Source of the DNA: Podochytrium sp. JEL0797
Taxonomy: Eukaryota; Chytridiomycota; Chytridiomycetes; Chytridiales; Chytriomycetaceae
Reading direction: 5' to 3'
NCBI GenBank assembly: GCA_027596195.1
Contig: JADGJG010000143.1
Coordinates: forward strand, 1-36,981
Length of the DNA stretch: 36,981 nucleotides
Part shown: piece after piece, positions 1-9,219 of the stretch
How positions within the stretch are numbered: the stretch's first letter is position 1
How the letters are laid out: each line of letters begins with the position of its first letter
Made by a program: the position numbers and the translations under genes
Notes under the pieces: generated by a model
Database searches by the model: none
What the model was told of the DNA's origin: nothing
What the model saw: the letters and a program-made list of their open reading frames with translations, nothing else

Positions 1-27
1 CCCCCCCCCCCCCCCCCCCCCCCCCCG

Positions 28-60
<33 letters not shown>
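1..60. repeat. Terminal poly-C tract
   Basis: The first 60 bases are C except for one G at position 27. The tract mirrors the poly-G tract at the right end, so reading outward from either end gives poly-G. This is the form expected when low-signal read tails from two-colour sequencing are assembled into contig ends. I read it as an artefact marking a contig edge, not as a telomere or a biological repeat. It cuts the p25-alpha-like gene inside its first intron. Confidence 0.85.
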
Positions 61-61
<1 letters not shown>

Positions 62-166
62 CCGGGCCACGACACTCACCGCGTCTTTCGTGAACTTGGC
101 AAACTTGGAGCCGTCCATCTCTCCATCCTTGGCTCCAAACTTTTCAAATACTTCTTGCAGGGACAT
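61..166 (-). CDS. p25-alpha/TPPP-like protein, first coding exon only (partial)
   Basis: The exon runs from the ATG at 166 down to 80 (29 codons) and is followed by a GTGAGT donor at 79-74. The rest of the gene lies beyond the contig edge. The peptide begins MSLQEVFEKFG and contains EMDGSKFAKFTKDA. This is the pattern of the p25-alpha (TPPP) domain start, where an F-x-x-F helix precedes a M-x-G-x-x-(F/W)-x-K-x-x-K-D segment. Members of the family bind and bundle microtubules, and in fungi they are mainly known from zoosporic lineages with a flagellum. An open frame extends upstream of the ATG as far as a possible acceptor near 260, so an additional 5' exon is possible. Only 29 residues support the name. 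Confidence 0.5.
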
Positions 167-682
167 GATTTCGGGTTGAGTGGGTTTTTTTGTGGATTGC
201 TCTTTTGTGGCTTTTGCCGAGCAGAAGGGCGAGACAATGGGGGGTGGCACCGATTCCTTCTGAAATAATGAAAATGCATTTTTGCGAGGGGGTGGGGGGA
301 TTAATGTTGTATCGTTCTTTCCACTTATTATGTAGCCAGAATTCTTTTTTAAATAAATAGAATTTAAAGAATTCATACTGGGCATCACTGCCACCACTCA
401 CTTGGGTTAGAATACAGATGCTTGCTTGATGCTTGCTTGGCAGTTTGATTTGAAACGCGTGAAGGTGCAAGCAGTGGGTGCTCGTGTGGAATGCTTTTTT
501 GCGGCGAAGCCCCCCCGGCGAAGCACATGAAAATGCACATTTTGGACAAGCAGCCCAAAACAACCCCCGAAACCAAACAAGAGGTGATTCGTATTTCGAT
601 ATCGCGCTACACTAGCTGAATCTGACCCGTCTCCTGAGGAATCACAGAATCGAGCCTCATACACCCACTTTGCCAAATCCCA
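167..682. other. Divergent intergenic region, p25-alpha-like gene / F-box gene
   Basis: These 516 bp separate two divergent start codons and probably hold both promoters. I see an AT-rich stretch near 300-375, a short direct repeat of a TGCTTGCTTG-type unit near 418-440, an ACGCGT hexamer near 455, and a C7 run near 510 flanked by two GGCGAAGC copies. No reading frame here resembles coding sequence, and I see no RNA gene. Confidence 0.5.
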
Positions 683-3600
683 ATGGCATCCAGACCGCGA
701 ATCCCTCTCGACCCAGTCTCATCTGTATTTTCAACCTCTACCGGAACGTCCTCTTCCCCTTCAGGAACCGACGTCAGCTCCTCCCTTTCCGCCTTTGACG
801 AATTCGACCGCGACGCATTCCCCCTCCTCCCCCCAACCATCGCCGACGCCTCCATCCTCGATATCCTCCCGTACGAAGTCTTCTCGCGCATTTTTTGGCA
901 CCTCGATGCCCTAGAAACGGTCCAAACCGCGTCCATGGGGTTCCTGCCGGCCGTGGTGACGGGATCGACGCTGCTTTTTCGATCCGTCTGTAAAAGCTTC
1001 CAACACGTGTCGGAGGACCCGCACGCGCGGGCTGGGTGGTTAATTACGCGGTATGGGTATGCGTGGGCATTTTATTATGCGTTCAAGTATCATCGTGGGA
1101 TTCTGACTCCAACAGTTGAGTTTTTTTTTGAGTGCATTTTTGGCGACAAAATGGCCCCTCAACCTGGTTTCTGTTTTTTCTTTTCGTACGGTCAGGTCGG
1201 ACACCTCATGCTTGCTGCGGGATGCCATCTTCCGCGGTATTTGCTGCAATTGGTCAACAAGGAGTACAACTCTCGCGTGGAACGCACGCGCCGGCCCATT
1301 TCCATCCAGCTGTGGATGTTCTTTGTCGAACAAGGATACCGCAAATACACCTTGCATTCAGACTTTAGAGAAGACGTAACATTTTTTTTTTGCTGTCGAT
1401 CATTCGGGCCATTTGCTGAACTTGATTTTATTTAGGATGTCGGCCGCTTCGAGAGAAGCTTGTATGGCGTCACCAACACTGCTCAAGAGTCGACCGATAT
1501 TGCAAAAGACCTCATCAATAATTATTTATTTGTTCCCGTCCGCGGTTTGGGATCCCCCGTGGACGAAACTGTTTACGTGAGTAACGCGTCTTTGTTTTGT
1601 TTTTCATTCACTTCATTCTAACCGCTTATCCCCCACATCCGCCAGCTCGTCTCCAAACTCGACGTGAACCTCATCACAGGCCTCATCCGCAACGGACTCG
1701 ACATTCGATTCGTGAACGACTCCATCATGGAGCGACTCTTGTGGCGCGCAGACATTACGGAACCCATTGTCGCGTCCTATGTTCGCGTGGGTTTCGAGCT
1801 TTCCTCACCGGCTGTCAAGAAAGGGCTTCAAATGGGACGCGCGGGGACGCTTGAAATTTTGAGAAAGTATGTTTCGCCGGCCATGTTGCAGACTCATGCG
1901 GAGGATACGGTGTTTGATATGTTTGGGCCTTCTATTCGAGGTGAGACAATCTTTTTTTTTGATGATTTCCTGGAATCTGACGCTCTCCCGTTTTGGAAAG
2001 GTTGGAATTTTACCGCTGAGGCCATGGATTTTCTGTTTGGTGCCTTCCCTATCTCGGACGAGTGCATGGAGCGCGCGATTTTAAGACATCCCAACGGAAT
2101 CGACCCAGCGTCTCCAGACTCGTTTCCTTCGACTCGGTCGTACATGAAGGCAAACCCGTGCCCTGTTTGGAGATGGGTTCTTGGGCAATATGGACCGTCG
2201 CATCACTTGACGATGGCGTGTTTTGACGGTAAGCCTGATCTTCAATTTTCATGAGTACTTTTATTCCTGAAACCGCGTATTTGTTTTTTTACCAGATGCC
2301 ATTAGTCGCGCAGCCGCAGAACACGAGCTCCACGCCTTACACGATATATTTCTCGAAGCCGGAGTCCAATTCCGCCCGCGCCACGTCAAGATTCTCGCCT
2401 GCCGCGTCCTCCATCGCGACATGACGGCCAACGCGTTGCACCTCTTGAAAGTGATGAAAGTCCAAATCCTCGCCTCCGCACGGGAATACTACAAGCAGCA
2501 GCACGATCTTCTCGAACTCGAGTCTTCGTCTCGCGTTGTGGCTGAGATTAAGAAACCGGAGGGTACGACTTCGGCGTCTTCGTTTGGATTCATTTTCGGG
2601 TCAGGAATGTCAACGGCTGGGTTGACGACCATGTGGGGAGCGAGTTCTGCTTCTGCTGCTGTTGCTGGAGAGCCTGTCATGTCGACGTTCTTGACGGCTG
2701 GAGGGCACACGTTCGAGCCAGTCGAGGCTCCTCCTGTTCCCACCAATGAGTCTGTCGTGGATGCTGCTGTGACCCACATGTCTGCCATGACGTCTCAAAC
2801 GCGTAGTGAATGGATCAAATCGTTTAATGACGAAGTTCTTGGGAACGAGGAATGGGAAACGCGGATGCGCACGACGCAGCTCGAGGGTGGGCCTCGCGGT
2901 GGAGCGTACCGAATCACACAGGCGCCTGAAGATGGGGTGCAGTTTTTGCAAGAGTGTAAAGATATTTTGCGGGAGTTGAACGGGATGGAGGAAAAGTGGG
3001 TGACGGCGAGTGTCAAGGTGGGGGCTGGGAAGGTTGGTGGTGGGGCGGGCAAGGCGCGGTTGGGTCGCTCTGTGAGTAGTGGAGGGTCTGGGTCGCGTCC
3101 TTCTGCGCTGCCAAAGTCGAGTCCTATGAGGAATCGGAGCATTGAGGCGCGTGTTGGAGGGAGCCGCAGTGCGCGTTTGTCGTCGAGTCCGCTTTCTCAG
3201 CATCAGGTGCTTTTTGAGCTGGACCCGCGTCCACATCAAGCTCTTGACTTGGTACGAGATGAGTCCGGGTTTCTTCTGGGGGCTTTGAACGCGACGGAGG
3301 AGCCGGATGTAATCGAAGACGCGACTGTTGATTTGGAGGTTGGTGTTGACGCGGAAGCTGGTGTGCCGGATCTTCATGCGGAAACAGATGACGTCGATGT
3401 TGCTGAGGTGGAGGTTCGAATTCAAGATGGTCCAGCGCCGCAGGAAATGAGCAACGTTGGCATCGATGAAGACGACGACACCGTGACAGTGACACCTACC
3501 AACGCACATGCTTCGGCTTCGGGTATCTCACGCGAGGAAAATGGCCTCTTTACAAACGGATTCCGAGTGTATGGAACGAACCTTGCCGGTGCGTCGACTT

Positions 3601-3776
3601 CTTACGCGCAGCAACCAACCGAAACCGCGGCACGACCTTCAAGCACATCATCTTCCAGTATGTCTACACCTGAACCTGGGCCTTCTGGATCCTCGTCTTC
3701 GACCACCATGCAATCGCGTCTTCGACGAAAAATGTCTGCGCTGTGGAGCGGACTAAACAAAAACAACAAGCGGTGA
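683..3776 (+). CDS. F-box-like protein, six exons
   Basis: Proposed exons are 683-1114, 1196-1375, 1436-1576, 1646-1940, 2001-2228 and 2296-3776, giving 918 aa. Donors are GTTGAG, GTAACA, GTGAGT, GTGAGA and GTAAGC, and all phases agree. Introns are 60-81 bp, several with T9-T10 runs. After a Ser/Thr-rich N-terminus, residues about 58-100 read ILDILPYEVFSRIFWHLD, a typical F-box helix, which would link targets to an SCF ubiquitin ligase through Skp1. Residues about 145-560 are mostly helical and fit no domain I can name. The last ~350 residues are Ser-, Gly- and acid-rich low complexity and end in a basic patch with KMSALWSGLNKNNK. The intron before exon 5 (1941-2000) has no stop and a weak acceptor, so retention is possible. 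The target specificity cannot be read. A polyadenylation signal follows at 3837. Confidence 0.75.
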
Positions 3777-3836
3777 CCTCATCTTCTTATCTTCTTTCAT
3801 ATGTCCATATGCATTATATAGCAGTGCCTCTTATCA

Positions 3837-3842
3837 AATAAA
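3837..3842 (+). other. Polyadenylation signal AATAAA of the F-box gene
   Basis: A canonical AATAAA lies 60 bp after the TGA of the F-box gene and 84 bp before the next start codon, so the two same-strand genes are packed very closely. Confidence 0.6.
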
Positions 3843-3925
3843 GAATTCATGATTTAAGGCGCGTTTTGCGATCGCGTAAAAGTGAAAAAGGCGTGAAAAG
3901 AGTGCGCAAGCCAAGCAAAAAAAAC

Positions 3926-4906
3926 ATGGAAAAGTGGAACGACTTCGCCGAATCATATTCCGAATGGTCTCCCAAGCAGACGTTGAGCTATGCTATCGAG
4001 GCTCTGGACTGCCTTTGCATTGGAAACGAGCCTTGCAAGATCTTGGACCTCGCCACTGGGGATGGAGTCTTTGCGTTGGAAGCAGCTCGCAGACACACGA
4101 ACAGCTCAATCATTGCCATAGACTATTCCCAGGCCATGATTGATATCTTGGATCAGCGCATCAAACAGCAGAAGCTCGAAAACATCTCGACTCACGTTGG
4201 AACCGCTGAGGTTCGCTCCTTCCGAGTCGACGCCTCACGTTTTTAACAATCCCAATAAGGCGCTTGACTTCCCTGATAACCATTTTGATTATGTTGCTGT
4301 CGTGTTTGGGTTGTTTTTGATGGTTTGTGGCTTTCTTTTGTTTCGATTCTCACCCTGATCGAACTTTCACAGGAAGATGGCGTCAAATGCCTGAATGAAA
4401 TCCACCGCGTTCTCAAGCCAGGGGGAAAGCTTGTTTTCACAACCTGTGAGTTCCTTCATGATTATTTTGGGTCTGAGGAATTTCACCTTGCAACAGGGGC
4501 CACAACATTCCTCTCCGATCTTCTCTTGGCGTCCCTTATGGTTGCGAATCCCATAGCTGCATTCGAAAGAGTCGTGTTGAAATGCACGAACGTGGCAAGA
4601 AATGGGACTTGGAATAATCCGGCCTGGATACGGGAAGCGTGCTTGAGCAGGGCGCAGTTTCAATCGGCAGAAATCACTGTCGTGTCGCATCCAACTCACG
4701 TGGAAGTTTCAGAGATCGATTCGTTTGTGCGGATGCTTGCTGGTGGCCCAGGTGTTCAATCGCTGATGCGAGTCGAGGGATGGGTCGAGGACGACGCGTC
4801 GAAGGTGACGAAAGGGTTGAGAGCCGCACTCGGAAAGATGTTTGAAGGGGGAAAGGAGCAAGTTGAGCTGGTTTCGAGCGCGCACGTGGTGCTGGGTCAT
4901 AAGTGA
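3926..4906 (+). CDS. Class I SAM-dependent methyltransferase
   Basis: Proposed exons are 3926-4210, 4260-4322 and 4373-4906, giving 293 aa. The two introns (49 and 50 bp) start with GTTCGC and GTTTGT. Motif I reads KILDLATGDGVFALEA near residues 40-55, followed by the acidic residue in IAIDYSQAM that binds the SAM ribose. Across the first junction the protein reads GTAEALDFPDNHFDYVAVVF, and across the second it continues into EIHRVLKPGGKLVFTT. This is the standard order of the Methyltransf_11/UbiE-like fold and strongly supports both splice choices. The substrate cannot be inferred. The ATG at 3926 is chosen because the open frame upstream has no ATG. The last ~150 residues are family-typical helices with no extra domain. 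Confidence 0.8.
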
Positions 4907-4928
4907 TCCGGACTCCGTTCCGGCGAAA

Positions 4929-6764
4929 ATGAAAACGCCACACGACACGCCACTGCCAAAAAATTCAATGGAAAAACAAGACCTCCTGCCCACTTCTGCC
5001 ACATCCACTCCTGCGCTGCCACACTCCCGCTGTCCTCTCGGCAAGAGTCGCTGTGTTCGCATTCTCCTTACCATTGCTGCCGTTGGCCTTGCTGCTGCAT
5101 GGTTCCTGCCTCAGTGCATGCACAAGCATCGTAAATCACCGAGCGATGGTGGGTTTCGACTCTTCCAATCTGCATCTGGCTAACAACTCCGTTCTTAGTC
5201 TGCCCCTTTGAGCAGCCAGACCTGTCGACCCCAATCTTCCTCAGCACCCGCCCGCGCCTTTTCAAAATCCTCGACGACTCGCTGCCCGAACCACACACTC
5301 TTCTCTTGCCAGTGGCCCCGCAAGTTTTGCAGTCTGAGTCAGACAACGATTTCCCCGGCTGGAAGCAAACTGCCAACGTCCGGTACCTGATGGGTGATTT
5401 CACCATCGATGGTGGCGTCATTGCGCTGTCGAGGAAGGCTTCCACCGACAACAGCACGCTTTCCGAGGACTTGTATGACATGACTGTCTATCTTCCGCTC
5501 CAAACCGAACGCGAAAGTGTCTTTCTTGGCGCGTTCCCCTCCAGGGAGCAGATCATGGCCGAGTTCCAAGTCCAGAATGTGTTCAGTGTCGCGGAGCTGC
5601 CTTCTCACCTGTCTGCACTCAAGTTGGAACAAATCCTGTCCACAGTTGCCCCAGACGTTCTCTTCAAATCTCTGCCGCAGACTGTGATCGCCGAATTCGC
5701 GGAGCAACACGTCGACATCCAATTTTCGTTCGAAGCACAGCAGGCTTTCTGGAACTCTCGCTTCGTCAAAACTGATCAAGAGTTTGTCCGTTTGACCTTT
5801 GCATCGCGATTGGCAGCTTGGGTTCACCAACGCATCTCCAAGTTGATTGCCAATTCTAAGGTCATCACTGAAATCGAGCTGATGACCGAGTTTGTCCGAC
5901 TCTCTGCTCTCTGCGGCGGGGACTTGCAGTCTTACCCGCCCATCGTCGGAGCGGGTCCAAACGCTGCCGTGTTGCATTATCGAACTGGATTGTACCGCGG
6001 CCTCGCTCACAAACCAATTCAAGACAACACCTTTGTTTTGGTTGATGCTGCTGCAGGTTCGTGATTTGCCGTTTTCGCGCACGTGTTGACTTAATCTCCA
6101 CTTTTTGTTTTTGCATACAGAGTTTGCAGGATACGCGTCCGACTTGACGAGAACGTATGCGCGCCACAACAAATGGAACAAGCAAATGAAGGAAGTGTAT
6201 GGAATCGTTTCGCGCGTGCAAGAAAAGTTTGTCCAAAAACATTACCAACTCGACGCCGACTGGGCTGCCATCAACCGTCTCGCGGCCTTGGATTTGACTG
6301 AGGAACTCGTGCATGCCGGGTTCATTCTGGGAACGGTCGAGGAGGCGCTCGAGAAGGGGGTTGCGAACGCCGTTTTTATGCCTCACGGACTTGGGCACCC
6401 CGTGGGATTGGACGTGCATGATCCGACGCCGGCGAGTTTCATTGGAAGTGTGAGCGATGCTGCGTTTGTTCCTGGGGAAGGGGTGGATGAATTTTTTGCT
6501 TGGTCCAAGCAAACGCGTCCCGCTCTGTTTGATGCGGCGTTGGCCAATTTCAAGGTGTTCAAGGGGCATGTTTGTACTGTGGAACCGGGGGTATACTTTA
6601 TTCCCAATTTGTTGGAGAAAGTCAAGGAGGGACCGCTGTCCAAGTTTGTGAACTGGTCCAAAATTGAGGAGGGAGACTATGTTAACACGGTTGGTGGAGT
6701 TCGCATCGAAGATGTAGTTTTATTTGACCATTCTGGAAAGAAGCGAGTCATCACTCGCGAATAA
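4929..6764 (+). CDS. Xaa-Pro dipeptidase (prolidase-type, M24B) with N-terminal membrane anchor
   Basis: Proposed exons are 4929-5148, 5199-6056 and 6121-6764, giving 573 aa. The introns (50 and 64 bp) begin GTGGGT and GTTCGT. All five M24 metal ligands are visible: D356 and D367 in VDAAAEFAGYASDLTRTY, H452 in HGLGHPVGLDVHD, a Glu in TVEPGVYF and a Glu in GGVRIEDVVL. The HGLGH and VEPG context is that of prolidase/aminopeptidase P, which cleaves bonds next to proline using two metal ions. Unlike ordinary soluble prolidase, the first exon adds a basic stretch (CPLGKSRCVR) and then a short hydrophobic segment at about residues 43-60. That suggests a type II membrane anchor with the enzyme outside the cytosol. 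The anchor is inference and the catalytic assignment is strong. Confidence 0.85.
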
Positions 6765-6844
6765 AAACTGGCGCGAAATTGGAACCTTTTCTCGAGAAAC
6801 AAGCACCGCGTTTTCGAACTTCGATTTTTTTTCACTCCGCAGCA

Positions 6845-8641
6845 ATGCTCACAAGATCTGCTGCTTCGCGCCCTCCCAGTCCTCCTGCTCCGGTTGCACC
6901 TGCACCTGGAATTGCTTTTGCCTTGGCACCACCTCCTCCTCCACCGAATGTCGCCGAAGATGTGTTGACTGCCGCCTTGATGATGGCATCCATTGGTCCA
7001 GCCGCAGGAGTGGCGTCGACGCGTGCCCTCGGCAATATTGTGACGAACGCAGTGTCTTCCATCAAGGAGTCCCTCGGGAGAGCAACCATGCAACGAACGT
7101 CGCGTCTTCACCACCTGTACGGCCGATATTTCAACGAATACCAACCCTCGTCGGTGGCCATCAAGAACCTTCTCACCACCGCGGGAACCGGAAAATCCGC
7201 CGACTCTCTCCTCCGACTCGTGTCGAGAGACGAGTGGCTTGACCGATGTGAACCCAAGTCCGTCCTCAAATCAACCGCTGCCGAGATTCTGCAGCTCCTG
7301 TTCGAAGCCAAGGCCAATCCGAACACTCTCACTTCGTCGTGCATCCATACCACTGCCCTGCATGTCGTTGACATGACTTTCTTCAACCCAAACAACGACG
7401 TCGTGTACTCGGGGACCAGAACGCGTGAAGGGGATATTCGCGCTCTGTCGAGTTTCTGTATGGGACTCGCGAATTCGGTCAGCACGGGTCTGTCTGACAA
7501 GGAAAAGTACATCATGCTGGCAGGAGGAAATGTGGTCGCCAAGGTCACCACGTTCATTGAAGTGTCGCAAAAACTCGACGAGGCTCTTGCTGCATTCCAA
7601 TCTGCCAAATCGGTGTCCAAATCGCACGGAGCCGTTCATCCAGCAGATCCAGTCATCCTCTCATCTGTGACGGATCCGGCTGACCTCCTCGATTTTGAAC
7701 CTTTGAAGCGGTCGGTGGTTTCATCCTTGTTGAACCTCGCGAATGTGGAGGTGTGCCGCGTGTTTCATTTGGCCATCACCTACCCTTCGACCAAAAACAC
7801 GTTTGTTACGGCGGTGGAAGAGTGGGACGACATCATCAAGACATGCAAGGCCTGCTGGTTCGGAGGATCCACGGGAAACACCAAGGAATCAGACTCCCCC
7901 TCCAGCTCTCCCACCACCTCGCCCACTTCCACCTCTCCTCCATCCAAGCCACCAGCTACCACGTCAAACAACACTTCCTCTCCCACATCCTCCCCCAAGA
8001 CCGCCTTTTTCGGATCCCCCGTCGAATCCACCGCCTCCGTCGAAGCCGCACGCCGCATCTCCCGTCTGTTTGGAATGATCCAAAAATCTCTCCAATCCAA
8101 GACGGGCACATGCACCTTGTTGACAGACGAGGAATGGATGTCCGAATACGAATTCTTTCACCATCTCAAACCCTCGAACGGCGTGCCCCCTTTCAAAATC
8201 GTGGTCCCCAATTCAACACCTCGACTCATCTCGTTGATTGCAAACGCGGGAATGCTTCTCCTCTTTGCGTACTCGCTGCTTCAACATACGGAGGCGAAGG
8301 GGTTGAACCAGTTGACGGTGATTCGGATCAACGTGGAGGACCTTTTGGGTGTGATTGTGGCGGAATCGGAAATGCTGTTTGCGAGCATCAAGGAATATCG
8401 CGTGGAAGAGATGGAGGTGGCGTTGACGGAAGCCGCGTGGTACCGTGCGATTTGTGAACACTCGGATGTGTCATTGGTGGTTGCCGAGAAGAAGAGGATT
8501 GTGCAGGACTTGTTGCTGTTGGACGCGTTGGCGGGTGGGAAAGGGTTGGCGGCTTCGCGTGAGGAGGAGGAGGAAGGGTTGAAGAGTGTGTTTGGAAAGA
8601 TGTTGTTGTCGTTGTCGTCTTCGTTTGCGTCTTCGAGATGA
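6845..8641 (+). CDS. Tandem paralog A, protein of unknown function (598 aa)
   Basis: This is a single-exon gene starting at ATG 6845, 80 bp after the prolidase stop. I do not recognise the family. The N-terminus has a Pro/Ala-rich stretch (~residues 8-35), then DVLTAALMMASIGPAAGVAS and a mainly helical body with the conserved segments LLRLVSRDEWLDRCEPKS and DMTFFNPNNDVVYSG. A Ser/Pro/Thr-rich linker covers about residues 344-387. A second helical region ends in a Glu-rich stretch and a Ser-rich tail. No signal peptide or convincing membrane span is visible. The next gene downstream is a full-length paralog in the same orientation. A lineage-specific, cytosolic or nuclear helical protein is the most that can be said. 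Confidence 0.9.
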   Translation: MLTRSAASRPPSPPAPVAPAPGIAFALAPPPPPPNVAEDVLTAALMMASIGPAAGVASTRALGNIVTNAVSSIKESLGRATMQRTSRLHHLYGRYFNEYQPSSVAIKNLLTTAGTGKSADSLLRLVSRDEWLDRCEPKSVLKSTAAEILQLLFEAKANPNTLTSSCIHTTALHVVDMTFFNPNNDVVYSGTRTREGDIRALSSFCMGLANSVSTGLSDKEKYIMLAGGNVVAKVTTFIEVSQKLDEALAAFQSAKSVSKSHGAVHPADPVILSSVTDPADLLDFEPLKRSVVSSLLNLANVEVCRVFHLAITYPSTKNTFVTAVEEWDDIIKTCKACWFGGSTGNTKESDSPSSSPTTSPTSTSPPSKPPATTSNNTSSPTSSPKTAFFGSPVESTASVEAARRISRLFGMIQKSLQSKTGTCTLLTDEEWMSEYEFFHHLKPSNGVPPFKIVVPNSTPRLISLIANAGMLLLFAYSLLQHTEAKGLNQLTVIRINVEDLLGVIVAESEMLFASIKEYRVEEMEVALTEAAWYRAICEHSDVSLVVAEKKRIVQDLLLLDALAGGKGLAASREEEEEGLKSVFGKMLLSLSSSFASSR

Positions 8642-8685
8642 TTGTTTTTACACGTTTTTTTAAAGTATACCGGCAGGGGGAAAGT

Positions 8686-8691
8686 AATAAA
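8686..8691 (+). other. Polyadenylation signal AATAAA of paralog A
   Basis: AATAAA lies 45 bp downstream of the TGA of paralog A. It lies between the tandem copies, which suggests they are transcribed separately. Confidence 0.55.
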
Positions 8692-9219
8692 GATTCAAAA
8701 ATTTCTTTTTTATTCTCTTCTGGAAGAAGGAAGGCGTGCTCCCAAAAGGAATCAGCATCACCAAAAGCCCTCATTTTAACCAACCCACCAATTAGAATAC
8801 ACCTTGAATACCAACCACATGCATCACCTCCTCTCAAGTCGTTTCCCTCTCAAAAATCTCTCCAAAAGGTCTTGTGTCTTGACGAACCTTGTATTTCAGA
8901 TTCCAGCGCTTGGAGCACGCGTTGCTGAGTGATAAATATTCATTCATTTAAGTACAGAGGGGATCGTTAAGGCGTTAAGGGCCGCGCGGCGGATGTCCAA
9001 CACGTGGTGACTTTTTTTGCCCTTCACGACACATTCATGGCGGGGAATTGCCCCTTCACCTCCGATCCCAATTGCAGACCAAAAACGAGGATGACCACCA
9101 GCAGGGGCCGAAATTGGAAACAAAAATGGAAGTAGAGGAAATGAGGGGCGGTGCCCCCTTGAATTTTTTTTTGATCCTTTTTTGTAAAAATTTATTTCCA
9201 TCGAAACAGGCCGCGGGAA
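8692..9219. other. Intergenic region between tandem paralogs
   Basis: I see no supportable gene here. Apart from its T-rich stretches, the visible structure is a GGGGC-GGT-GCCCC hairpin at 9145-9157 followed by a long T-run. The region does not resemble the 80-bp leader of paralog A, so the duplication may not have included the upstream region, or that region has diverged. It probably contains the promoter of paralog B. Confidence 0.4.

Noticed and set aside
2610..3509. 299-aa minus-strand frame opposite the F-box gene
   Set aside because: Its His/Arg/Pro-rich translation is the antisense of the Ser/Gly-rich F-box C-terminus, with no domain or start context.
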